From contig NZ_JASCXI010000002.1 of assembly GCF_030271515.1 (NCBI RefSeq), positions 558,001 to 622,000 of the forward strand: 64,000 nucleotides of DNA. The letters are read 5' to 3'. Source of the DNA: Erythrobacter oryzae. GTDB lineage: Bacteria > Pseudomonadota > Alphaproteobacteria > Sphingomonadales > Sphingomonadaceae. The position numbers and the translations under genes were made by a program. The notes beneath the pieces are model-generated. The model saw only the letters and a program-made list of their open reading frames with translations, was not told the origin of the DNA and did no database searches. This document shows positions 28,278 to 36,380 of this stretch, piece by piece. The stretch's first letter is position 1. The number at the start of each line of letters is the position of its first letter.

Positions 28278-28844
28278 TCAGCCACCCTCGCTCATATACA
28301 ATTCCGCCTCGGCCGCCCGCCTGCGCACCAGCCCCTGCAACACCCGCCCGCCGGCCCTGGTCCAGCGCGAGAATTCGTGCGCCGCGCCGGCGTAGTCGCC
28401 CGCGATGTGCTTCTTCGTCAGCGTCGCGGTGCGGATCGCGCCGGTGTTGTAGTGGAAGCTGACCATCGCATCGAACTGGCTCTGGGTGGTCGGTGCCGAG
28501 CCGATCGCGACGGCGACATCGGCGGCATAGCGGACGAGGTCTTCCGCCAGCCGTGCATCGCACTGCGCCTGTGTCCAGCGCGTGCCGGGGCCGATGGCGG
28601 AGCCGCTGAATGTGTCGCGCCCGGTCGCGCCCCAGCCGATCGTCCACGGATCGCCCCCGGTGCCCGGATCGGGATAGGCCTCGACCGTCCCGTCACCGCG
28701 CAGCCGCGCGCAGCCCTCGAAACGCTTGATCAGCGCGATTCCCGCCGCACCGACGCAGCGCGTCGAGGACACGCGCGGGATGGCAGGGAGGGACGCAAGC
28801 CGCCGCAGATAGTCGAGCAGCGTTGGCGAGTGCGGGATGGACAT
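28278..28844 (-). CDS. glycoside hydrolase family 24 (T4-type) lysozyme
   Basis: 188 residues. It carries the GH24 catalytic pattern: Glu43 in KRFEG, Asp59 in AYPDPG and Thr68 in WTIGWG, followed by later family blocks SQFDAMVSFHYNTGA and FSRWTRAGG. It would cleave the MurNAc-GlcNAc bond of peptidoglycan. No clear signal peptide is seen, so export, if any, would need a holin or another route. No phage genes surround it. It is divergent from the Xre regulator and its operators. Confidence 0.85.
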   Translation of the reverse strand: MSIPHSPTLLDYLRRLASLPAIPRVSSTRCVGAAGIALIKRFEGCARLRGDGTVEAYPDPGTGGDPWTIGWGATGRDTFSGSAIGPGTRWTQAQCDARLAEDLVRYAADVAVAIGSAPTTQSQFDAMVSFHYNTGAIRTATLTKKHIAGDYAGAAHEFSRWTRAGGRVLQGLVRRRAAEAELYMSEGG

Positions 28845-28933
28845 GGGAGCCTCCGGTGATGCGTGAGGCGCAGCGATTCAGCACGTTTTGCACGTGTAGG
28901 AAAATGGTTTCGTGCAGGGCGGCAGCGAGGGGG

Positions 28934-28984
28934 TGACAAGAGCTCTTGACTGACAAGAGTTCTTGTCTGTAAAGAGATCTTGTC
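28934..28984. promoter_or_regulatory. three tandem 17-bp palindromic operators
   Basis: Three contiguous 17-mers: TGACAAGAGCTCTTGAC (28934-28950), TGACAAGAGTTCTTGTC (28951-28967) and TGTAAAGAGATCTTGTC (28968-28984). Each is a dyad of the form CAAGA-NN-TCTTG (the third has one changed base). They lie upstream of the Xre gene and face the lysozyme gene on the other side. This is probably the binding site of the adjacent regulator. Confidence 0.75.
28946..28973 (+). promoter_or_regulatory. candidate promoter of the Xre/membrane protein operon
   Basis: TTGACT (28946-28951, five of six to TTGACA) and TGTAAA (28968-28973, four of six to TATAAT) with a 16-nt spacer. Both elements lie inside the operator array, which would allow direct repression. 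Confidence 0.5.
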
Positions 28985-29059
28985 AGGCAGCGGGTGATTC
29001 GGACCGGATCGCGCCTCTGAGCCTGAAAGTAGTTCATCAACTTGTAGTCGGAAGCCACC

Positions 29060-29266
29060 GTGGAAAACCGTCTGAAACACTACCGCGACGCGATGGGCTG
29101 GAGCCAGGGCGAGCTTGCCCGGCGGCTCGGCGTCTCGCGGCAGACGATCAACGCGGTCGAGACCGACAAGTACGATCCCTCGCTCCCCCTGGCGCTGCGC
29201 ATGGCGCGCCTGTTCCAGGTGGCGGTGCCGGATCTGTTCATCGATCACTGGGAGCCTGTAGAATGA
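29060..29266 (+). CDS. small Xre-family helix-turn-helix regulator
   Basis: 68 residues from a GTG with GGAAG five bases upstream. Almost the whole protein is one HTH_3 domain: RDAMGWSQGELARRLGVSRQTINAVE covers the helix-turn-helix (residues ~9-34), followed by KYDPSLPLALRMARLF. It is probably the repressor that binds the three operators upstream of its own gene. Its stop overlaps the start of the membrane protein gene (ATGA). Similar small regulators are often paired with membrane proteins, but I know no assigned function for this pair. Confidence 0.85.
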   Translation: MENRLKHYRDAMGWSQGELARRLGVSRQTINAVETDKYDPSLPLALRMARLFQVAVPDLFIDHWEPVE

Positions 29267-29919
29267 TGACCGACGAGAAATCCCCCGAGACCCCGAAGTG
29301 GGTGAAGAAGCTGCTGATCCCGGCGCTGTTCGGCGGCGTGGCGGGCTTCGCCACATCCATGGCGGCCATGCAGTTCATCGACAGTCCCGCGGTCGGCGGG
29401 CTCGGCAAGTCGGCCACCATCGCCGCGCTGGTGGGGGTGCTCTATATCCTCATCGGCCTTGCCGTTGCGGTCGGCACCGCCAGCCCCAAGGCGGGGGCGC
29501 GCTTCCTCAATGTCGAGGATGCCGACGAATTGCGCGAGCAGAAGAAGGTGCTGATCTGGTCGGGCGGCGGGATGGTGCTGAGCGGCCTCAGCCTCATCGC
29601 CCTCGCGTTGGCCGCGCCCGACGGGCCGGTGCCGCAGGCTCTGGCGCTGGCGCTGGGCGTGGGCGGCACGGTGGTGAGCATCCTCGTGTCGGTGGTGGTC
29701 TATCGCCAGTCCGACGAGCTGATGCGCGCGGTCACTCTCGAAGCGAGCGCGATCGGCTACGCGCTGGTGACGCTGGTGATCGGTGTGTGGGCGATGCTCG
29801 CGCACCTCGGCTATGCCGCCGCGCCGGCCCCGCTCGATCTGTTGACGCTGTTCCAGGTGCTGGTGCTGTTGGCGAGCTTCGTCGCCGCCGGGCGGCGCGG
29901 GATGCTGGCACCGCGCTGA
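29263..29919 (+). CDS. six-helix membrane protein co-transcribed with the Xre regulator
   Basis: 218 residues with six predicted membrane segments beginning at about residues 18, 50, 95, 125, 160 and 193. A cytoplasmic-looking loop with NVEDADELREQKKVL lies between the second and third, and YRQSDELMRAVTLEASA between the fourth and fifth. I do not recognise a named family. The ATGATG start overlaps the regulator stop, and a strong hairpin terminator follows. It may be the effector of, or the signal source for, the small regulator. Confidence 0.75.
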   Translation: MMTDEKSPETPKWVKKLLIPALFGGVAGFATSMAAMQFIDSPAVGGLGKSATIAALVGVLYILIGLAVAVGTASPKAGARFLNVEDADELREQKKVLIWSGGGMVLSGLSLIALALAAPDGPVPQALALALGVGGTVVSILVSVVVYRQSDELMRAVTLEASAIGYALVTLVIGVWAMLAHLGYAAAPAPLDLLTLFQVLVLLASFVAAGRRGMLAPR

Positions 29920-29946
29920 GCCGGCCTCGGGGCAAAGCAAAGAAAA

Positions 29947-29974
29947 GGGGCGCCCGCCGGCTGGCGGGCGCCCC
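29947..29974. terminator. bidirectional rho-independent terminator
   Basis: GGGGCGCCCGCC (29947-29958) and GGCGGGCGCCCC (29963-29974) form a perfect 12-bp stem with loop GGCT. It is followed by CTTCTTTTG on the plus strand and preceded by an A-rich tract (AAAGCAAAGAAAA) that reads as a U-tract on the minus strand. It therefore serves both the membrane protein gene and the converging autotransporter gene. Confidence 0.85.
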
Positions 29975-29997
29975 CTTCTTTTGTCCGTGAGCGGGGC

Positions 29998-32900
29998 TCA
30001 GAACTTGTAGGACGCGGTGGCGCGGATGACCTGCGCGTTGGCATCGCTGCGGGCGATGGTCGAATCGAACGCCGCGCCGATCTGGAACGGCCCGTTGCCA
30101 AGCGTGGCGCTGATGCCCACTTCGCCCCAGGTGCGGTCGTTCGCGCCGAGCACGAAGTTGGCGCCCGCCCCGGTGCCGGCGACGAAGTTCGCCCCCAGCA
30201 CGGTCGGCCCCTGCTCGAGCTCGCGCACGATCTGGGCATTGGCGTTGAAGGTCACCTTCTTGCCCTGCTTCTCCCAGTCGAACCCGCCGCGCAGCTGCGT
30301 GCTCTTGTAGGTCTGGCGGTCGAGGCTCAGCGCCAGCGTGCCGCCGGTTTCCTGCACGCGGTCGAAATCGATGCTTGCATAGCGACCCTCGATCCCGGGC
30401 GAGATCGTGCCGAGCGAGGTCTCGAGGTCGTAGGACACCCCGAGCGCGCCGGTGAACAGCAGGTTGTCGGTGCTCGACTCGAGCGTCTGCGGCGTGCCGA
30501 GGAAGCTCACCCGCCGGGTGGTGTCGAAACCGACGCTGGCGAGGGTGACCTGACCGTCGATCACCAGACCGCTGTCGAAGTCCTGCCGCATGTAGAGCGA
30601 GGCACCGTAGGTGTCGTTCTCGACCTGCTGGCTGAGCGGCGTATCTGCATCGAGCGTGACATAGTGGCCGGCAATGCCCACCATCGTGTTGTCGCCGAGG
30701 AAGAACTCCAGGCCGCCCGACAGATACCAGCCCGAATAGTCGGTGGTGTCCGCCTGAAACACGCCGCCCGGCTGGGTGCCGGCGGTGTAGCCCGGAAGCG
30801 AGTCAGCGTCCCCGAAGATGTGGCCGCCCGAGAGGAACACCGCGACATTGTCGGGCAGGTTCGTCTCGGTGATCTCGGTCTCGCCTTCCTGCGCTGCCAT
30901 CAGCGCGCTGCCGCCGAGCGGCTGCATGCCGGGCGCGAGGCCCATCTGCGCCAGATCGAGCGGGCGGCCGGTGACGGCAACCTTGCCGCCGGCGCTGTCC
31001 CGGTTCGATTCGCGCAGGCGCGCATCGTTGAGGTTCTGGAGCAGGTTGATCGACTGCGCCGCCAGCGAGCGCACCGCCTGTTCGTTGACCGGGGCGAGCT
31101 GCTGGAAGGTGCTGCGGATCGTGTCGGTCGAAGCGAAGTCGAGCGCGTAGAGCGTGCTCAGCGCGCCGTTCCCACGGTTCTGGTCGAACAGCCGGGCATA
31201 GGCGACCTGCACCGGATCATTGGCGTTGATCACGGTGTTGTAGCTCGCCGCGTTGACCTCCATCAGCACCGCGTTGGCTTGGTAGATGAAGTTCTGGCTC
31301 AGGAGCGGAGACAGGGCGCGCGCGGTGAAGGTGCCGGTGACGCCCTCGGCCGCGGTGAGGATGGTGTAGCGCTGGCCCTGGCCGTTGACCCGCTGGGTCA
31401 CGCCGGTGCCGATGCTCACCACGCCGCCGATATTGGCCTCACCCGTGACCGCAAGACGGTCCGAGGTGGCGCCGCTGCCGAGGTCGACGAGGAAGTTCGT
31501 GCCCGAGGACATGACGAGCGTGCCGTCGATCGTCAGCGTGCCGGTGGTGCCCATGGTCGCGGGCGAGAAGACGCCCGTGATGCTGGTCAGGAACGGCGCG
31601 GTGACGGTGCCGGTGCCGCCGAGCATCCCGGCGAACAGGGTGTAGTCGCCCACCGACGCGAGGTTGCCGTTGACGTTCACGACGCCGCCGAACTGGTTGA
31701 TGTCGATCAGCGAGGTGAGGTCGCCCGCAGCCGCCACGGTCAGCCCGGCCTGGCCGCGCACGGTCAGACGGTCGATGGTGACTTCGCTGCTGAGCGTGGT
31801 GGTGCCTGCCTGGCTGAGGGTCACGTCGAAGAAGCGCGGATCGACCCGGGTTTCTCCGTTGGTGACGGCATCGACGTTATTGGCAACGAAGCCGGTCGCG
31901 CCCGGCAGGCCGTTGGCGAGCGTCGGCGCGGGCAGGACGGCGCCTTCCGCGGCGGCCTGCGGGGCGACTTCCGAGGTCAGCTGCGCGCGCGGGTCGCCGG
32001 TGGTGGTCGCGGTGCCTTCGCCGTTGCTGACAGCGGCGAGGTTGAAGGTGGCGCCTTCGCCACCGATCACTTCGAGCGAAACCTGCTCGCGGCCGTTGGA
32101 AACGTCGCGCGTGTCTTGCTGCGGCGGCGCGGTGTCGATCTCTTCACCGGTCCGCTGGTCGACGCAGCCGTCACCGGGCGCTTCGAATTCGACGCAGATC
32201 TGGCCGAAATCACCGTCGGTGCCGTTCGGCCCGAGCTCGGGCGTGGTCGGCAGGCCGTTCACGACCTGGCCCTGCGCGTTGATCACGCGGTAGGCGGGGT
32301 CGAGCAGCGTCACCCAGCGGGTCGGGTCTTCCCAGTTGCCGTTGCCCGCGACCGTGCCGACATAGCGGTATGGGTTGTTGGCGGCGATATACTGCCAGTA
32401 GAGCGAGAGCGGCTGGTAGAAGCTGGTGGTGCCGATCGAGCTGAACGGCTGGCTGGCGCCGAAGAAGCGCGAACCGCCCGACAGCACGCCGATCACGAGG
32501 TCTTCGTTCGAGAGGGTGTTGTTCGCCGCATCGAGGATCAGCGGACCGCCCGAATCCCCGCCCGCGGTGGTGCCTTCGTTGGGAAGGGCTTCGTCGCGGT
32601 GGATGTTGATGTCGCGGACCGGAGCGCGGTCCTGCGAATCGAAGTCGAACTGGTAGAGGTTCTGCGGGAAGGTCGTCTCTTGCGGGCCGAACAGGACAGA
32701 GTTCTGGTCATCGAGCGAGAAGAAGCCGCCGAGCATGTTCTCGGCCGCGCGGCGACGGAAGTCGGCTCCGCCGCGCGGGCCCTGCACGGAGTTGCCGGTG
32801 CGGCCGTAGCCGACCATGTTGACGTGATAGCCGGTGCCGGTGACCGGATCGATGGTCTCGGGCGCGGGCAGGGTGGTGAACAGCAGCGCCCAGGTCGGGA

Positions 32901-33393
32901 TGTCGGCCGCCGGGGTATCGAGCGCGGCGAGCGCGATGTCGGCCTGGATGAAGCCGAGCCCCAAGGGATCCTGCAGCGAGCGCTGGTCGTAGAAGATGCG
33001 GCTGATGTTGTAGACCGCAAGGTTCGGGTTGGACTGGAAGTTGTTGGCGAACCAGTTCTGGAAGCCGGGCAGCGCGTTGACGTTGAACGAGAAGGCGGCC
33101 GGGATGCCGTCTTCGGTGTCGGTGTTATAGGCCTCTTCGGGCAGGTCGTTGACGCAGTGCGCGGCGAAGATGACGGTGCGCGGGTTGATCAGCGTGCCGG
33201 AGCAGATGAAGCCGTCGGCGCGGAAGAACATGCCGACGCCGCGATATTGGTCATTGGTGTCGACGATCGCTTCGGAATTGGTGGTCTCGTTCGGGATGAC
33301 CGCGTGCGCCGGCGTGGCGACGGCGGCAATCGCAAGTGCAGCAAGGGCCGAGCCCGCCAGGAACTGGCGGCGCGGGGCGGACAACGTCTTCAT
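29998..33393 (-). CDS. S1-family serine protease autotransporter
   Basis: 1131 residues from the ATG at 33393; a longer frame to 33537 overlaps the antiporter gene and lacks a signal at its start. The signal peptide RRQFLAGSALAALAIAAVA ends near AHA at 31. The trypsin-like domain has the full triad His79 (FAAHC), Asp152 (ADIAL) and Ser281 (GGDSGGP). Then comes a beta-helix-like passenger with GDYTLFAGMLGGTGTV repeats, and from about residue 860 an autotransporter barrel ending in YKF. It is probably a surface or secreted protease. Confidence 0.92.
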   Translation of the reverse strand: MKTLSAPRRQFLAGSALAALAIAAVATPAHAVIPNETTNSEAIVDTNDQYRGVGMFFRADGFICSGTLINPRTVIFAAHCVNDLPEEAYNTDTEDGIPAAFSFNVNALPGFQNWFANNFQSNPNLAVYNISRIFYDQRSLQDPLGLGFIQADIALAALDTPAADIPTWALLFTTLPAPETIDPVTGTGYHVNMVGYGRTGNSVQGPRGGADFRRRAAENMLGGFFSLDDQNSVLFGPQETTFPQNLYQFDFDSQDRAPVRDINIHRDEALPNEGTTAGGDSGGPLILDAANNTLSNEDLVIGVLSGGSRFFGASQPFSSIGTTSFYQPLSLYWQYIAANNPYRYVGTVAGNGNWEDPTRWVTLLDPAYRVINAQGQVVNGLPTTPELGPNGTDGDFGQICVEFEAPGDGCVDQRTGEEIDTAPPQQDTRDVSNGREQVSLEVIGGEGATFNLAAVSNGEGTATTTGDPRAQLTSEVAPQAAAEGAVLPAPTLANGLPGATGFVANNVDAVTNGETRVDPRFFDVTLSQAGTTTLSSEVTIDRLTVRGQAGLTVAAAGDLTSLIDINQFGGVVNVNGNLASVGDYTLFAGMLGGTGTVTAPFLTSITGVFSPATMGTTGTLTIDGTLVMSSGTNFLVDLGSGATSDRLAVTGEANIGGVVSIGTGVTQRVNGQGQRYTILTAAEGVTGTFTARALSPLLSQNFIYQANAVLMEVNAASYNTVINANDPVQVAYARLFDQNRGNGALSTLYALDFASTDTIRSTFQQLAPVNEQAVRSLAAQSINLLQNLNDARLRESNRDSAGGKVAVTGRPLDLAQMGLAPGMQPLGGSALMAAQEGETEITETNLPDNVAVFLSGGHIFGDADSLPGYTAGTQPGGVFQADTTDYSGWYLSGGLEFFLGDNTMVGIAGHYVTLDADTPLSQQVENDTYGASLYMRQDFDSGLVIDGQVTLASVGFDTTRRVSFLGTPQTLESSTDNLLFTGALGVSYDLETSLGTISPGIEGRYASIDFDRVQETGGTLALSLDRQTYKSTQLRGGFDWEKQGKKVTFNANAQIVRELEQGPTVLGANFVAGTGAGANFVLGANDRTWGEVGISATLGNGPFQIGAAFDSTIARSDANAQVIRATASYKF

Positions 33394-33523
33394 GGGCGTT
33401 CTCTCCACTGGGATTCGGTCGCGGGATCGACCGGCTGGCCGCATCCTAGGACCGCTTAAGCGCTTCCGACAATTGGGCTTTGCGAGTGTGGCTGCAAATG
33501 TATCCCACTGTTGCACAAATGTG

Positions 33524-34483
33524 TCAGCGTGTCGCAAGGATCAGCGAATATCCGATATACAAAGCAACCAGCAGCGCGCCCTCGATCCGCGACAGCCGCC
33601 ATCCCGAACGCAGTTGCACCAGCAGCAGGGCAGTGACGCCGAGCATCACCCAGATGTCGAAAGCGGCGATCTCGGCCGGCACTTCGATCGGCTTGATCAC
33701 CGCGGTGATCCCGAGAATGCCGAGGATATTGTAGATGTTGGAGCCGACGATGTTGCCCAGCGCCACATCCTCGTGCTTGCGCAGCACCGCGACGATGCAG
33801 GCGATGAGCTCGGGGAGGGACGTGCCGACCGCGACCACGGTGAGGCCGATGACGCTCTCCGACACCCCCGCTGCGCTCGCCAGCACCACCGCACCCTCGA
33901 CCAGCCACCCGGCGCCGATGATCGCCGCCGCGAGCCCGGCGACGATCATCGCGCCGAGTGCCAGCGGGCCGGTGCCCGGCGGCACGGGGCGGTCCTCGGC
34001 CTCATGCTCGTGCCGCGCGCCCTCCGGGCATGGCGCGGCGCTCTCCGACTTGTAGGCCCACCAGATATACCCCGCGAGGGCCGCGATCAGGGCGATGCCG
34101 ATGACCGGGCCGAGCACGCCGTAAACCACCGCTCCCGTGCACAGCAGCGCCGATCCGCCGAGCGCGATCGAGTCCCTCTGGAACGAGGCAGGGTTGACGC
34201 CGAGCGGCAGGATCACCGCCGAAAGCCCGAGGATGAACAGGATGTTGGCGATGTTCGACCCCACCACATTGCCCACCGCGATCCCCGGCGAGCCCGCCAG
34301 CGCGGCCTGCACGCTGGTCGCGAGTTCCGGGGTCGAGGTGCCGAAGCCGACGATCGTCAGCCCCGCAAGCAGCGGCGAGATGCCCAGCCGCGCCGCCATC
34401 CCCACCGCCCCGCGCACCAGCAATTCGCCGCCGAGCGCGAGCAGCACCAGCCCTCCGGCGACAAGCAGCAGCGATCCGGTCAT
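33524..34483 (-). CDS. calcium/sodium antiporter (YrbG-type, CaCA family)
   Basis: 319-residue membrane protein with the two inverted alpha-repeats of the CaCA superfamily: GFGTSTPELATSVQAALAG with GNVVGSNIANILFILG in the first half, and AVGTSLPELIACIVAVLRK with GNIVGSNIYNILGILG in the second. The central loop is His/Glu-rich (ARHEHEAEDR). It exchanges Ca2+ for Na+ or H+ across the inner membrane. It is upstream of the autotransporter on the same strand, with 130 nt between. Confidence 0.92.
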   Translation of the reverse strand: MTGSLLLVAGGLVLLALGGELLVRGAVGMAARLGISPLLAGLTIVGFGTSTPELATSVQAALAGSPGIAVGNVVGSNIANILFILGLSAVILPLGVNPASFQRDSIALGGSALLCTGAVVYGVLGPVIGIALIAALAGYIWWAYKSESAAPCPEGARHEHEAEDRPVPPGTGPLALGAMIVAGLAAAIIGAGWLVEGAVVLASAAGVSESVIGLTVVAVGTSLPELIACIVAVLRKHEDVALGNIVGSNIYNILGILGITAVIKPIEVPAEIAAFDIWVMLGVTALLLVQLRSGWRLSRIEGALLVALYIGYSLILATR

Positions 34484-34618
34484 TGGCGACGTCCTTCCTT
34501 GCGATACCTTGTATCCTCCTAGCGAAGGTCAGGCGCCAAAAGAAGAGCGGTCGCGCCCGCTTCGCGCCTGCGGGGGCTGTCGGGTTTTGCCAAGGATGGG
34601 GGGAGCACCCGGTGGTAA

Positions 34619-35713
34619 ATGACCGAGGGGATGCACTGGAACCTAGGGGGGGACATGGGCGGAAGCGATTGGGATCGGCGGTCGGTGCTGCACGGCGGCA
34701 TGGGCGTGATGGGGGCACTGGCGACAGGCGGATTTGCGGCCAGTCCGGCGCAAGCAGCCGACCGGATGGTGCCGCTCGCTGGAATGAGCGCCAAGAACTA
34801 CTTCCAGACCATGGCCAAGGTGCTGGCGCGGACCGACCGGATTGCGGTGCCGTCCTACCGGTTCGGGCTGGTGATGCGCAACGGCATGGGGGCGAGCGGC
34901 GGGTCGGGCACGACCAAGGTCGATCTCACCGCCGATCTGGTGGGCGTCGATCCGGCGATGATGCGCCAGCTTGCCCATCTCGTCTTCAGCGACTTCATCG
35001 AGCGGCTGCGCGCCACGGGCCGCACCGTGCTCGGCTGGAACGAGATCAGCGCGAGCGAGGGCTTCAGGAAGCTCGAGCCGACGCCCGCTCCGTTCCTCAA
35101 GAAGCCCTTCGCGGATTCGCGCACCGTGGCGGTGGTCAGCCCCGAATATCTGCCCCTGCTGACGATCGGGCCCGAAGCCCCCCTGTCCGACCGCTCGCCG
35201 TTCAATCTCAAGAACGCGCGGGCAATCAATGCCATGTCGGCCGAGCTCAAGTGTCTGGTGATGACGCCGAGCCTGGTGCTCGATTTCGCGGCGCTCTCGG
35301 GCAGCGGGCACAGCGTCTATGGCGACGGCGCGAATGTCGACATCAAGCCCGGGCTGTTTCTCGTGCCGCTGTTCACCCATTTCAACTTCTACCACGCCAA
35401 GATCGCGCTGGCGGGCGAGGGCGGGCGGCTGATCCTTGAAGACCGGGTGGCGGTCGGGCAGGCGGGGCAACTGGTGCAGACCAGCAATTTCAACAACAAT
35501 GCCGAGATAGAGGAGTGGAACGCCTATGTCCGCTCCAACGCCTGGTGGACCGAGCCGAACATGGCGGCCCCGTCGCGCCCGACGCTCGGCTACAATTATT
35601 CCACCTACCAGTACCGCGTCGATCCGCCGCTGTTGCAGGCCGCCGTGATGGATGCGGCGCGCGCGACGCACGGCCTTTACATGGGAGTGATCAATGCCAA
35701 TCGTCCGGCCTAG
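34619..35713 (+). CDS. secreted protein of unknown family with twin-arginine-like signal
   Basis: 364 residues from the ATG at 34619; ATGs at 34631 and 34655 are also possible. The signal region SDWDRRSVLHGGMGVMGALA resembles a Tat signal (DRRSVL then a hydrophobic core), with likely cleavage near AQA. The mature part is mixed alpha/beta with FSDFIERLRATGRTVLGW and VDIKPGLFLVPLFTHFNFYH, and no motif I can assign. The next gene begins 20 nt before its end, so the two are one unit. Confidence 0.7.
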   Translation: MTEGMHWNLGGDMGGSDWDRRSVLHGGMGVMGALATGGFAASPAQAADRMVPLAGMSAKNYFQTMAKVLARTDRIAVPSYRFGLVMRNGMGASGGSGTTKVDLTADLVGVDPAMMRQLAHLVFSDFIERLRATGRTVLGWNEISASEGFRKLEPTPAPFLKKPFADSRTVAVVSPEYLPLLTIGPEAPLSDRSPFNLKNARAINAMSAELKCLVMTPSLVLDFAALSGSGHSVYGDGANVDIKPGLFLVPLFTHFNFYHAKIALAGEGGRLILEDRVAVGQAGQLVQTSNFNNNAEIEEWNAYVRSNAWWTEPNMAAPSRPTLGYNYSTYQYRVDPPLLQAAVMDAARATHGLYMGVINANRPA

Positions 35714-36377
35714 TCTTGCCGTCGTAGCCGCGCTGATGGCGCTGACAGCGCCAATCGCCGCGCAGACCAATCCGCTCGCAGGCGATACCCAGGCGCCCCA
35801 GGCGGCGGTGATCACGGATGCCTTCGGCGGCCTGATCATTCCGGCCGAGCAGCGCGGGCAATTGCGACCCGATCCCGCTTCGGCCGACACGGGCGGCGTC
35901 GCCTTCGCCGACGAGCTGGGATGGTACCGCTTCACCATGGCCGACGGCGGCACGACCAGCCTCCAGGGCACGATGCGCAAGTTCGAATTCCCCGCCGGGA
36001 CGATTCCCACCACCTGCTTTGCCGTGCGGGTGCCCGATGCCTCCTTCGCCAGGTTTCCGCTGAGCCAGATCCAGGCCGAGCTCGACACGCTCTACACGCC
36101 CTTCGATCCGCTGATCGTCAATGCCGGCTTTGCCATCGAGGCCCGCCAGACGCTGGTGCTCGACGCCCCCGGCCAGCGCAGCGCCGCGCCGCTCAAGCTG
36201 CTCGGCTGGGATACGCGCAACGCCGATGGCCTGCGGGCGACGTGGACGCTGATGCCCTCGCAGGTGGGCAACCTGCTGTTCACCTGTTCCGGCGCCGAAC
36301 CGGCGCACCAGCGCGAGGTGATCCAGCGCTACCTGCGGATCGGCTCGGCGATGACCTCGGGCGGCGCCGGCAAGTAA
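35694..36377 (+). CDS. secreted protein of unknown family
   Basis: 227 residues with a signal peptide (MPIVRPSLAVVAALMALTAP, cleavage near IAAQ). The mature protein has LGWYRFTMADGGTTSLQGTM and two cysteines (TTCFAV and FTCSGAE) that could form a disulfide. I recognise no family. It overlaps the 3' end of the preceding unknown gene by 20 nt and ends 3 nt before the converging hydrolase gene. Confidence 0.7.
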   Translation: MPIVRPSLAVVAALMALTAPIAAQTNPLAGDTQAPQAAVITDAFGGLIIPAEQRGQLRPDPASADTGGVAFADELGWYRFTMADGGTTSLQGTMRKFEFPAGTIPTTCFAVRVPDASFARFPLSQIQAELDTLYTPFDPLIVNAGFAIEARQTLVLDAPGQRSAAPLKLLGWDTRNADGLRATWTLMPSQVGNLLFTCSGAEPAHQREVIQRYLRIGSAMTSGGAGK

Positions 36378-36380
36378 GGG

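Noticed and set aside
28278..28844. GH24 lysozyme as evidence of a prophage
   Set aside because: No integrase, terminase, capsid, tail or holin genes and no attachment repeats in the surrounding sequence.
30664..33459. 931-codon plus-strand open frame opposite the autotransporter
   Set aside because: Shadow of the protease gene; composition is Arg/Ala/Val/Gly-rich with no recognisable domain.
33394..33537. Longer start of the autotransporter at 33537
   Set aside because: It overlaps the antiporter gene, and the signal peptide would then be internal; the ATG at 33393 has a normal signal and ribosome-binding site.
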